The position numbers and the translations under genes are program-made. Of a stretch of 48,747 bases of DNA, positions 29,934 to 38,817 are shown one piece after another. Source of the stretch: Prevotella sp. (lineage in GTDB: Bacteria > Bacteroidota > Bacteroidia > Bacteroidales > Bacteroidaceae); contig JAIKWS010000014.1 of NCBI GenBank assembly GCA_024684515.1, forward strand, positions 1-48,747. Direction: 5' to 3'. How positions within the stretch are numbered: the first letter of the stretch is position 1; each line of letters begins with the position of its first letter. The notes beneath the pieces were generated by a model. That model was not told the origin of the DNA and searched no databases. It saw nothing but the letters and a program-made list of their open reading frames with translations.

Positions 29934-32900
29934 TTACTTCACAACCTTCTTGCCGTTGATGATGTAGAGACCCTTCTGAGCCTTGTCTACACGCTGTCCG
30001 TTGAGGTTGTAGATGGTACCATTGAGGTTGCTGTTGCTAACCTTCACATTGCTGATGCTGGTCAGAACTTCCTGATCCTGCTCAGCGTCGATGAAGTAGA
30101 TGTGGCAGCCGTTGTTGTTCTTGATAACTACGTCGTGTGCAATGCCAGCAGGAACCTGCCAGGTCTGTACGGTGTAGTTGGTAGGATAAGCAACGTCGTT
30201 GCCCTCGGCATCCTTCAGGACCTCGCCATTGACGAGCAGCTGTACGCCACGTGCATCGGTGAACTTGTGTGACTCAACACCCATGGTGATGGTGGTGCCA
30301 CCCTTCACAGCAGGAATGGTGAAGTACTCAATGTTCTTGCCACCCAGCCAGAGGTAAGCAGGTCCGTTGTAAGGACCGAAGCCAGCACCATTAGCAGATG
30401 TGCAGTCGCCATAGTTCACGGCGATAGCCAGTGAGCGAGCCTTGTTGTTCTTGAATATCAGACCCTTCAGCTCGGCAATCTCCTCACCATTAGCGGTCAG
30501 GGTCTCGCCAGCTTCGTTGCTTGAGCCAACCTGCCAGAAGCAGTTGCCAGCAGAAATCTCAGCGGTAGTAGCAGAGCCGTCAGACTTCTCACCATCTGAC
30601 CACAGACCTTCGTTCAGACCCTTGGCGGCCTCAGCCTTCAGGTTCTCAACGGTAGCGGGACTCCAGGCAGTGAAGTTCCAAGTGTGACTCTTCTCGAACT
30701 TGACGTTCTTGAATGACAGCCAGCTGATGTTGTTGTCAGCAGCGATGTTGAACTTGATGAGCAGTGTGCCATCCTCGCCAACTTCACCCTGAGCAACAGC
30801 CTCCTGCAGGAAGAACTGAGATGAACCGACCTGTGCACCCTCGGTGACGTCGGCAGCAGTGCCGTCGTTAGCCTGGAGAGCGATGCCGGTAGGATTGCTC
30901 TCACCATTCTTAACACGTACACGTACCAGAGCGGTAACCTTGTAGGTACCCTTCTCAAGACCAGTCATCGTAGCGGTGAGCGTCTTCTCACCCAGTGATG
31001 CATCGTCGCTAGTCCAGTACTCGAAGAATGGAACGCGGAAGTTGCTACCGTCGTTGTCACCCTCAGTACTCCAGGTGTTGATGTAGTAAGGAGCATTGTT
31101 GAAGTCAGGATTGGTATCCCAGGCAGAGAGCAGGAAGTTGTCGACAGTGATATCAGCGTGCCATCCAGTCACGACGTCGGGGTTCTGGAGTGTACCAGCC
31201 TCAGCCTTGGTCAGTGTACCAGCGGTGTACTTGTTGTTCCACTGTGTGTAGTATGTGTTGAGAGCCTCTTCGGTGTAGACGTTGGTTCCGTCGACGAGAG
31301 CCTTCATAGCAGGCAGCACGTTCTTGGCAATCACGTTACCCTCGGCAAGGTCAACGACACCTGCCAGCTTGTTGATGGCATCCTTAACGGCCTCTTCACC
31401 AGAAGCGGCGGTAACGTCGGCAGTAGCTGCGATAGCGTCGGCAAGGGCAGACTTGATAGCGTCGTTGTCAACCTGGTCAACCAGATCCTCAGCCTTGTCC
31501 TTCAGGTTCTCGAGCTCCTCGATGAAAGCAGCGGCCTTAGCCTGCTCGATGGTAGCATCGGGTCCGTAGTAGGTCAGTTCGAAGTTATCCCAGATACACC
31601 ATAGGTTGGCGTTGTTCTCCAGTTTGACACCGAGGTCAATCTTACCGTCCTTCACTTCTACATAGATAGGCTCAATGGTGTAGAGGCCGTTGGTGAACGA
31701 AGCAGAAGCAGCAGACATGCTGTTCTCAGTGCCTGTGAGTGCTGGGAAGACGGCCTTCTGGTCGTTGATGAAGAAGTAGGGGAGGTTCTCCTCGTCGCTA
31801 CCATCCTGACGATAGAAGCCCTGAGCGGTCATCTTGTAGACACCGTTGGGAACGTTCTCAAGCAGCTGGTTGATAGTGAACACAGAGTGGTAGCTCTCAG
31901 CACAGTTGTTGACATTGTCACCACCAGAGAGATTCTTGTTGGTGCAGTCGTCGCTGACGATCCATGCGCCCACGTTACGGTTGTTGCGGCCGAAGTTCGG
32001 GTCGAGGATCAGGAATGTAGCATCGTTAGGATCATCGACGGTAGCATTTTTCAGTGCTGCTAGTGCCTCTTCCTCAGAAGCGATAATCCACTGAGCATAG
32101 AACTTGCCTGTTTCTGTGGTGATATCGATATTCTTACCAAGCACGGTTGTGCTGCCATCATATCCAAAGTACTGACCCTCTGCATTAGAGATGTAGTAGG
32201 TGTACATGGGATTGTCGTTCATGTCTTGACCGAAAGACTCATCCAGCTTGGTGATGGTCAGAGGAATAGGAGAACCGTCCATGTAGTCACCACCAAAGTA
32301 ATAGCTGGTACCGCCATTGCTGACCTGCGACTCGAGGAAATATGTTCCGTCGGACTGCTTGAGCAGGGTCACGTATTCCAGATTCTTCACGAGCGAAGCA
32401 CGTGTGCCCCAATCGTTGCCAGCACCCCAGCACTTGTTAGAAGCAATGTTGACGAGGAAATACTTGCCATCGGTTATTTCCTTCTCAGGAATGATATCAT
32501 CTGGATCCTCACCCTGGATGATGGTGATAATGCCAGAGTCAGCACCACGCTCGCTGACGATGCGAATCTCTGCCTTACGTCCTTTTACTCCCTCGGGCAG
32601 TGGGTCAGCTTCAAGAGCAGCTAGTGTGACATCGTAGTCGGTATAGTAATCGTCGTTGTATTCTGTTATTTTCAGCCAGTCAGGCAGGTCCTCAAATGTG
32701 TAGTTGTCTTCGCCTTCCATGCCTTCCCATGTAGAAAGACGTGGCAGTGTGCTCTCATACTGGAGGGTTGTATAGGCAACATTCTCCATTTCGCCGGTTT
32801 CTGCATTCTGTTCTTCCATGATGGCAAAAACAGGACCGCCTTCATTTTCAGCATACATTTTCTCGAAACCGTCTAAGACATTTACTACGTCGGTCATAGC

Positions 32901-34199
32901 GTCGAGGTGGAGAACAGCATTGTAATGACGAGTCCAGTCATAATCATCACCGTCTTCTTTATTGTACTGGTCGCTTTGCTCCTTGGTAATAGCCTGGCAA
33001 TAGTAGAGTCCGTCAAGAGGCTCACCGTTGTCGGCACGCACGTATGAACGGCAGGTAGGAGTAACCATACCATTGTTCAAGAAGCTGTCGGTTTCAACAT
33101 CTTTGAGGTCGCCTGTCATATAGATGGAGAAGTTGACACCCTCCTGCTCAAAACCGCTGATGATGACAACGAATTCATCTTCAATCAGAATGGGCACATC
33201 ATATTCTGTACCAAAGGCATCGGTATCTTTCTTTGAAACAATAAATGCTCCGAAAGTTTTACCTTCATCTTCCTCAATATAGGTTGCATCATCGAGTGAA
33301 AATGGCATCTCAGCGATGACATCTGCAATATTGCCTTCTTCGTCAATCTTGCGAATGATCACTTTCATTTCAGTACCCTCGTTCATCAATGCAGTACCAT
33401 CAAAGTTGACCACTCTGAAGAATACATCGGTGAGATAAAGGGGCTTGATGGGCTTGTTGTAGAACTCGTAGATAGCATCGCTAACGATATCAACCTCTTG
33501 TCCGTCAATCTCAGTCTTGCCGGTTCTATTGCCGAATGAGCCACCATTGGAGAATCCGTAATAGTAGCCTGCGCAAAGGTTGACATCGGTTAATGTCATA
33601 ACACTGTCACCATTGATCAATGCTACATCTGGATTGTTGGGGAAATTCTCACCAAAGGTATACGATGTATTGCCAACGGTCATCTGAGGGATATAGTAAG
33701 AGCTAATATATCCAGACGGAATTTTGGGGAATGTCAACTGCAGGTCATTGTCTTCATTGCCTTCTACGGAAGTTGTCTCCTGTGAGCCGACAAGAGTCCA
33801 TTTTGCTGAAACTTTCTTATCGGCCATGTTCTTGTACAGACCTTCAACAAGACCGGGTATATATACATAGGAATAGTAGTCAGGATCACTACCTCCAGAT
33901 ATGTATAATGAACCTACTGGGCGCTGGTACCAGACACCATCGGTCATCGTCTTTCTTGGTGCACGACTTCTAGACAACGAAGCTTGTGACTGGCTTGTTA
34001 CCTTTTCCATTTCCATCGGTGCCATTTTTGCAGTAGACACAGAAGCTTTAAAGACCTCAGCCTTCGAACTTCTGGCATCCATAGCCTTTGCCTCATAATG
34101 GGCTTTCTTGGCTACTGCTTTTGTTGGCGCCATCTTTTGTGCAAACGTGCCGCTAACAGCAAGCAACATTGCACTCATGAGCAGTAATCTTTTTTTCAT
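29934..34199 (-). CDS. Giant secreted multidomain surface protein with sorting-like tail
   Basis: 1421 residues. The signal peptide is MKKRLLLMSAMLLAVSGTFAQ, followed by a Lys/Ala/Ser-rich stretch (22-85). Further on are a BACON-like domain (about 480-565: LPDWLKI...LPEGVKGRKAEIRIVS...GIITIIQG), a jelly-roll-like carbohydrate-binding segment (about 745-890: NVPNGVYKMTAQGFYRQDG...WDNFELTYYG), a helical spacer (about 890-985), a second beta-sandwich (about 1020-1175: LEKGTYKVTALVRVRVKNG) and another C-terminal beta module. It ends IYNLNGQRVDKAQKGLYIIN plus GKKVVK. No catalytic motif was recognised, so a binding or adhesion role is more likely than catalysis. It is the last gene of the susCD operon, before a strong terminator. 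By eye the 5' third is more AT-rich than the rest. Confidence 0.75.
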   Translation of the reverse strand: MKKRLLLMSAMLLAVSGTFAQKMAPTKAVAKKAHYEAKAMDARSSKAEVFKASVSTAKMAPMEMEKVTSQSQASLSRSRAPRKTMTDGVWYQRPVGSLYISGGSDPDYYSYVYIPGLVEGLYKNMADKKVSAKWTLVGSQETTSVEGNEDNDLQLTFPKIPSGYISSYYIPQMTVGNTSYTFGENFPNNPDVALINGDSVMTLTDVNLCAGYYYGFSNGGSFGNRTGKTEIDGQEVDIVSDAIYEFYNKPIKPLYLTDVFFRVVNFDGTALMNEGTEMKVIIRKIDEEGNIADVIAEMPFSLDDATYIEEDEGKTFGAFIVSKKDTDAFGTEYDVPILIEDEFVVIISGFEQEGVNFSIYMTGDLKDVETDSFLNNGMVTPTCRSYVRADNGEPLDGLYYCQAITKEQSDQYNKEDGDDYDWTRHYNAVLHLDAMTDVVNVLDGFEKMYAENEGGPVFAIMEEQNAETGEMENVAYTTLQYESTLPRLSTWEGMEGEDNYTFEDLPDWLKITEYNDDYYTDYDVTLAALEADPLPEGVKGRKAEIRIVSERGADSGIITIIQGEDPDDIIPEKEITDGKYFLVNIASNKCWGAGNDWGTRASLVKNLEYVTLLKQSDGTYFLESQVSNGGTSYYFGGDYMDGSPIPLTITKLDESFGQDMNDNPMYTYYISNAEGQYFGYDGSTTVLGKNIDITTETGKFYAQWIIASEEEALAALKNATVDDPNDATFLILDPNFGRNNRNVGAWIVSDDCTNKNLSGGDNVNNCAESYHSVFTINQLLENVPNGVYKMTAQGFYRQDGSDEENLPYFFINDQKAVFPALTGTENSMSAASASFTNGLYTIEPIYVEVKDGKIDLGVKLENNANLWCIWDNFELTYYGPDATIEQAKAAAFIEELENLKDKAEDLVDQVDNDAIKSALADAIAATADVTAASGEEAVKDAINKLAGVVDLAEGNVIAKNVLPAMKALVDGTNVYTEEALNTYYTQWNNKYTAGTLTKAEAGTLQNPDVVTGWHADITVDNFLLSAWDTNPDFNNAPYYINTWSTEGDNDGSNFRVPFFEYWTSDDASLGEKTLTATMTGLEKGTYKVTALVRVRVKNGESNPTGIALQANDGTAADVTEGAQVGSSQFFLQEAVAQGEVGEDGTLLIKFNIAADNNISWLSFKNVKFEKSHTWNFTAWSPATVENLKAEAAKGLNEGLWSDGEKSDGSATTAEISAGNCFWQVGSSNEAGETLTANGEEIAELKGLIFKNNKARSLAIAVNYGDCTSANGAGFGPYNGPAYLWLGGKNIEYFTIPAVKGGTTITMGVESHKFTDARGVQLLVNGEVLKDAEGNDVAYPTNYTVQTWQVPAGIAHDVVIKNNNGCHIYFIDAEQDQEVLTSISNVKVSNSNLNGTIYNLNGQRVDKAQKGLYIINGKKVVK

Positions 34200-34232
34200 A
34201 ATAGTTTTATTTAATTAAACAAAAAAGTGTTT

Positions 34233-35624
34233 TTATATTGTTACGATAAACCATAGTTCAGGATCGTTCACAGCAGTAAACTTGAGCTTGCTAAGGTTAA
34301 AGTTCGTATTGGCTGGTGTGATGGTAAATTCTTGCGAGAGCAATTCTGTGATAGTAACTACAGAAGGCAGGGCATTACGGATGTTGGTCGTTGCAGCATC
34401 TGAGCCCTTTGCGTCAACACCTGGTGCCACGTAGGTAAACTTGACACGATTACCATCCATTTCATAGGTGTAATTATAACCGGCAAGTGTGGCAGAACTC
34501 GTTCCTGGCGTATAGCGAAGATTCCATTGGAAAGATTCGTTCTTTGCATTCCATGTAAAACGCAAGCCTAAAAAGCTGTAGGCTTTGTTCTTCTTGCTTT
34601 TCATGCTTGAAAAATCATCGACAAGGCTTGTTATGTAAGTCTGGAATTTGTCAGACATCTCATTGTCTACGTTAAAGTCAAATTTGTGATCACCCTTGGC
34701 ATCAGAATATTCCTGGAAGAACTGCTCAGCAGGGTAGCCTATCATGACGAAATCAGGATTATCTGTTCCGAAGAAGCAGTCCTGGATAGAGTCGTATTTC
34801 AGTTCCTGTAGAGTGCCTTCCATGAAGTCGCGCTTGAAAGCATCACGGAAGCGCAGGTAATAATCGTTGCCTCGCTTGGTGATGAGGAAGGGATGGAAAC
34901 TTTCGTTGGCGATAGAATCGGTTCCCTTGGGATAGATATTGGGCACGCCATCGTTGCCATCTTCCATATTATAGATACTGTCAGGCCCGAAGCAGAGATA
35001 GCATCCTGTGGGCGCTGAGGCAGAGAAGATCTTGTTATGGAAGGCGTTCACATCGGTGAGATACTGCTCGTAGTCGACACCCTCTTCAATGGGAGTGAGC
35101 AGGTTGTAGGTGTTGCGCTTCTTGCCTTTCAGCATCATGTAGCTGGCATCCTCAGGAGCATCGACGATAATGAACTCGTAGTCGCCACCACAGCCCTCGC
35201 TCTGTTCGTTGTCTGCAGTCCAGGTGATATCCTCTGGGTCGGAGAAAGCGTGCATGCAGGTGTTGTAGGAATTGAACGACAATACGGGGCCGTTGTCCTT
35301 GATGACTTCCCATACAGAGGTGTCTGTCCAGTATTGGTTGTTGGAGAAACGATTGTTCATGGCCACCTTGACAGAGTTGTCGGGGTTGAAATCCATGAGG
35401 ATGAGGTATCCGCTGCCCTGTGGCGACATGTCGCTGTAGGTGGGATAGTATTGCATGGCCCATCCGTTGGGCTGTGCCTCCAGACGTGCGCTGTATTTGC
35501 TGCTCGACTCGTTGAGTCGCTCTGCGGCGGTCTTGTCGAAGATGTCATCCTCTTCACCAGCACAGCCAGTCAGTGTAAGTGCTGTGACTGCCGATATGAT
35601 TAGGGGAACATATATCTTTTTCAT
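34233..35624 (-). CDS. DUF4302-family outer-membrane lipoprotein
   Basis: 463 residues. The lipobox LTLTGC gives lipidated Cys21, followed by acidic AGEEDD, a common surface-export signal in this phylum. The segment NGWAMQYYPTYSDMSPQGSGYLILMDFN is typical of DUF4302. These lipoproteins commonly sit downstream of a SusCD pair with a zinc metallohydrolase lipoprotein, as here, and are thought to help bind the imported substrate; no activity is known. It lies 33 bp before the giant protein gene and 41 bp after the metallohydrolase gene. Confidence 0.82.
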   Translation of the reverse strand: MKKIYVPLIISAVTALTLTGCAGEEDDIFDKTAAERLNESSSKYSARLEAQPNGWAMQYYPTYSDMSPQGSGYLILMDFNPDNSVKVAMNNRFSNNQYWTDTSVWEVIKDNGPVLSFNSYNTCMHAFSDPEDITWTADNEQSEGCGGDYEFIIVDAPEDASYMMLKGKKRNTYNLLTPIEEGVDYEQYLTDVNAFHNKIFSASAPTGCYLCFGPDSIYNMEDGNDGVPNIYPKGTDSIANESFHPFLITKRGNDYYLRFRDAFKRDFMEGTLQELKYDSIQDCFFGTDNPDFVMIGYPAEQFFQEYSDAKGDHKFDFNVDNEMSDKFQTYITSLVDDFSSMKSKKNKAYSFLGLRFTWNAKNESFQWNLRYTPGTSSATLAGYNYTYEMDGNRVKFTYVAPGVDAKGSDAATTNIRNALPSVVTITELLSQEFTITPANTNFNLSKLKFTAVNDPELWFIVTI

Positions 35625-35665
35625 ACGTTGCTTCGTTTAATACATTATTAATATAGGACCTTTTA

Positions 35666-36979
35666 CTATTCGGTGGTCTGTAGACTCTTAAACTGTTCTA
35701 TCTCCTGATACAGCTGCTCGATGAGTGTGGGCTCATCGGGATTGGCCGGGTCGACATAGGTGAGGCGATTGATGAAGTTGCCCCTCTCATTGCGAAGGAA
35801 CTTACCCTCGCTGTCGGTCATGTACTGGCGTGTCTGCACTTCCTTGCGGAGCTCGTCGAGGTCTACGCCCCAGTTCTCCTTCAGCCAGGTGCGCACCAGG
35901 TCAAGTTTCTCGAGGATGACGTCGCGACCGTTGATGTTGTCGGCATCGGTGCTAATGGTGTAGTTGCCCTCAGCATCTTTGGCCACAAAACCGTCGGCAT
36001 TGCGGGGAACCACTTTGCGCACTACCTTGTATTCGTAGTTGGCCGTCTGACGCAGATAGCCGATGGTGTCGTAGTCCTGCGTCTTAACGGCGTATCCCGA
36101 TAGATATTCCTGATAGGCCCGTGGATAGCGCTTTTTGTAGTCATCTTCCATGTAGTCTACCTCTTCCCAATCGTACTGAGCCGAGTTGAGCAGTCCTGCC
36201 CAACGGTCTTCGTTATAGGTGACGTAGCACGAGAGCGTTTCTACCCAGTCCTCGCCAGCCTGTGACGAGCCGTAAGGAGTGACGAATCCAAGTGCGCACT
36301 GTATGCTGTCGCTCTTCTGTGCCCAGCCCATGGCGTCGTAGAGGCCAGCACTGATGACGTTGAAGGCCTGTGGGCGCAGCGAGGTCTGGTCGAGGATGTG
36401 TCCAAACTCGTGGTGCATGGTGTGGAAGTAGAGCTCGTTCAGTCCGCGGCTGCCATCAATCTGGTTCACGTCGAGACGGTTCACTTCCATCAGCGTCACC
36501 TTGATACCACCCTCAGCGACACCAAGCTCACGGGAGCCATCACTCAGATAGCCAGGCGAACCGATGACGTGGATGATACGTGGTGAGTATTTCTTGAGGA
36601 AGATTTCCTTTTCGCCAGCCAGCTTGGCATAGACATCGAGCCAGAGGTATTTCACCAGCAGTGCCAGATCGGTGCTCTTCTCGTAAGAAGCAGGCACGAG
36701 GTTCTTCTGCATGTCGGAACCTACGTCCTCCATCTTGTAGATGTACTTCAGGTTGTAGGCCTCCAGGAAGTTCTTCTTTACGAAAGTATCTAATGGGAAG
36801 GTGTAGAGGGAGCGATCGAGCGGATATTCCGTGGTGTCGTAGATCGATGGTCCCAGTTCTTCCTCGCTGCAGGCCGTCAGGGCAGGCATGGTCATGAGAG
36901 TTGCAGCAATGCCGCAGAGAACGGAGCAGCAGCTCATTGAAAATTTATTCTTGATAGTTGTCATAATCGTATTCTTCAA
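35666..36979 (-). CDS. SusCD-associated zinc metallohydrolase lipoprotein (HExxH)
   Basis: 437 residues. The leader ends in lipobox PALTAC (Cys37). HEFGH (190-194) is the zinc motif, and GEDWVETLSCYV downstream offers the third ligand Glu. It matches the substrate-import-associated zinc metallohydrolase lipoproteins (TIGR04549/Peptidase_Mx1 type) encoded beside TonB-dependent transporters. It probably trims a protein or glycoprotein substrate at the outer surface, which suggests that this import system is for peptides or glycoproteins rather than a plain glycan. The leader resembles that of the SusD protein (KNKFS, Cys pair, Ala/Thr-rich core). It lies 15 bp after susD. Confidence 0.88.
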   Translation of the reverse strand: MKNTIMTTIKNKFSMSCCSVLCGIAATLMTMPALTACSEEELGPSIYDTTEYPLDRSLYTFPLDTFVKKNFLEAYNLKYIYKMEDVGSDMQKNLVPASYEKSTDLALLVKYLWLDVYAKLAGEKEIFLKKYSPRIIHVIGSPGYLSDGSRELGVAEGGIKVTLMEVNRLDVNQIDGSRGLNELYFHTMHHEFGHILDQTSLRPQAFNVISAGLYDAMGWAQKSDSIQCALGFVTPYGSSQAGEDWVETLSCYVTYNEDRWAGLLNSAQYDWEEVDYMEDDYKKRYPRAYQEYLSGYAVKTQDYDTIGYLRQTANYEYKVVRKVVPRNADGFVAKDAEGNYTISTDADNINGRDVILEKLDLVRTWLKENWGVDLDELRKEVQTRQYMTDSEGKFLRNERGNFINRLTYVDPANPDEPTLIEQLYQEIEQFKSLQTTE

Positions 36980-36994
36980 TGTTCAACGTTCTAT

Positions 36995-38776
36995 TTACTT
37001 CATGATCAGTTCGTCAATGGTCATGCTTGCAGGCTTGACGTGAGAGGTCGTGTCGGTGGTGAGTGAAGCGGGCTGTGAGGGCTCCATACCGGCTGCGATG
37101 GCATCCTGCGGAATCTCAAGCGCACGCCGTGGGTCGTTCCAGGTCATGCGTATGGTGTCGTTCTGTACGCCTGTGCTGGTATTGGTGCCATATACGTGGT
37201 AATATTCCATTCCCCAGCGCTTCAGGTCGAAGAAACGCTTGCCGGTGAAATTGGTCTCGTAACGGCGCCAGTAGTTCACGCAGTTCATATAAGGTACTGC
37301 GTCGGCAGAGATTACCCAGTTGGGATCCATATTCTTCAGGAAGTCCCAGTCATCAAAGCAGTTGTAGTTGTCTTTCGTCTCCTTGGCAAACCAGTCTTTG
37401 ATCATATCGTCCGTGAGGGGTAACATACCATTCTGTGCGGCATAGGTCTCTTTTGATTTCTCCGAGAAATTCATCGTGCTCTCGTGGTAGGTACACAGGT
37501 CCTCACTGGCTCCTGCCAGGTCGCCGGTGTTGATCTTGGCCTCGGCACGCTCGAGCAGCAGTTCTGTGGCTGTGAACTCACGGCGGAAGGTGTGTGCATA
37601 GCCAATGCCAGCCACTTTGTCGCTATACTGGAACTGCTCTCCGATCCATCCGGGGCAGAAACCATAGTCACGACTGCCGAAGAGTCCGGATACGAAGGCT
37701 GCAGGGTTGCCTACCCAGCGGCGCCACATTGGGGCGTTGTGGAAGTAGATGGCACGTGCTCGCATGCCGCCTTGCTCATAGCGGTAGCGTGATTTACGGA
37801 AAATGGTGCTGTAGGTGTCTATCAGCATGAGATTGCTCCATTCATTGGGATTCTGCCATACGTTGGCGAAATCATCTAGGTAAGAGCAGTCGTCGAGTGG
37901 GGCATAGTCAAAGAGCTTTGGCAGCAACTGTGCCTTGTCGGTACCCAGCACCATGTTGGCCTGCTCGATGGCATCCTGCCACTGGTGGTGGAACAGGTAG
38001 ACGCGGCAGGCATAGGCATGGGCGGCATTCTCGTTGAAGTGGTATTTGGGCTTCTCGTAGTTGATGTCGCTGATGCATTTCAGACCCTCCTCCAGGTCGG
38101 CAATGATTTTCTTGTAGGTGTCAGTGACATTGCTACGGCTGTAGCTATCGTCAACAGTGTTGATTACCTCTGTGATATAAGGTATGCCAATGTCCTGCTT
38201 GCTCAGCTCTTCGGTCTTGTAGGCCTGCGAGAATACGTTGACAAGCACGAAATGGCAGTAGGAACGGATGAGCAGTGCCTCACCTTTAGCAGCTGTCAGC
38301 TTGTTGGTCATCGCACTGCCTTCAGCAACAAGTTGGTCGATGGCTGCCAGTGCTTCATTCACTGAGTTGATGGTGATGTAGTAGCTGCTCCACAATCCGC
38401 CTGGTGTGTCAGACGATGTTGAGGACTTGACGGGCTCGAAGCGGTATGCTTCGTCGTCCTGACGTCCGGAAGAACCGAGATTATAGTGTGTCAGGTTCTG
38501 TGCAGCATCACCATCGATGGGGTAGTGCTCGGCATTGAGGTCCATGATATTGTCGCTCGAAAGCTCGCAGAACCATCCGTAGTTGGCATCGGGATAAGAG
38601 GCTGTAAGCAGCATCACCACCTGGTCTTCTGTCGACAGCTCCACACGGTCGTCGGGCTCCTTGTCGAGAAAATCACTGCAAGAAGTGAGGGCGACACTGG
38701 CCGTCAGGGCTGTGGCGACACCACAGCATGCCAGGCCAAGGGCGGAGAACTTGTTCTTGAAAAATATCTTTGTCAT
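36995..38776 (-). CDS. SusD/RagB-family nutrient-binding outer-membrane lipoprotein
   Basis: 593 residues. Lipobox VALTSC (Cys33) is followed by SDFLDKEPDDRVELSTEDQV, a classic SusD opening. TPR helices include NEALAAIDQLVAEGSAMTNKL, AKGEALLIRSYCHFVLVNVFSQAY and AHAYACRVYLFHHQWQDAIEQA. The C-terminal region has RRYETNFTGKRFFDLKRWGMEYYH. SusD forms a lid on the SusC barrel and captures substrate. It is 41 bp after susC. Confidence 0.95.
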   Translation of the reverse strand: MTKIFFKNKFSALGLACCGVATALTASVALTSCSDFLDKEPDDRVELSTEDQVVMLLTASYPDANYGWFCELSSDNIMDLNAEHYPIDGDAAQNLTHYNLGSSGRQDDEAYRFEPVKSSTSSDTPGGLWSSYYITINSVNEALAAIDQLVAEGSAMTNKLTAAKGEALLIRSYCHFVLVNVFSQAYKTEELSKQDIGIPYITEVINTVDDSYSRSNVTDTYKKIIADLEEGLKCISDINYEKPKYHFNENAAHAYACRVYLFHHQWQDAIEQANMVLGTDKAQLLPKLFDYAPLDDCSYLDDFANVWQNPNEWSNLMLIDTYSTIFRKSRYRYEQGGMRARAIYFHNAPMWRRWVGNPAAFVSGLFGSRDYGFCPGWIGEQFQYSDKVAGIGYAHTFRREFTATELLLERAEAKINTGDLAGASEDLCTYHESTMNFSEKSKETYAAQNGMLPLTDDMIKDWFAKETKDNYNCFDDWDFLKNMDPNWVISADAVPYMNCVNYWRRYETNFTGKRFFDLKRWGMEYYHVYGTNTSTGVQNDTIRMTWNDPRRALEIPQDAIAAGMEPSQPASLTTDTTSHVKPASMTIDELIMK

Positions 38777-38817
38777 AATAGTCTATCTTCAATTATCAAT
38801 CATCAATTATCAATCTC

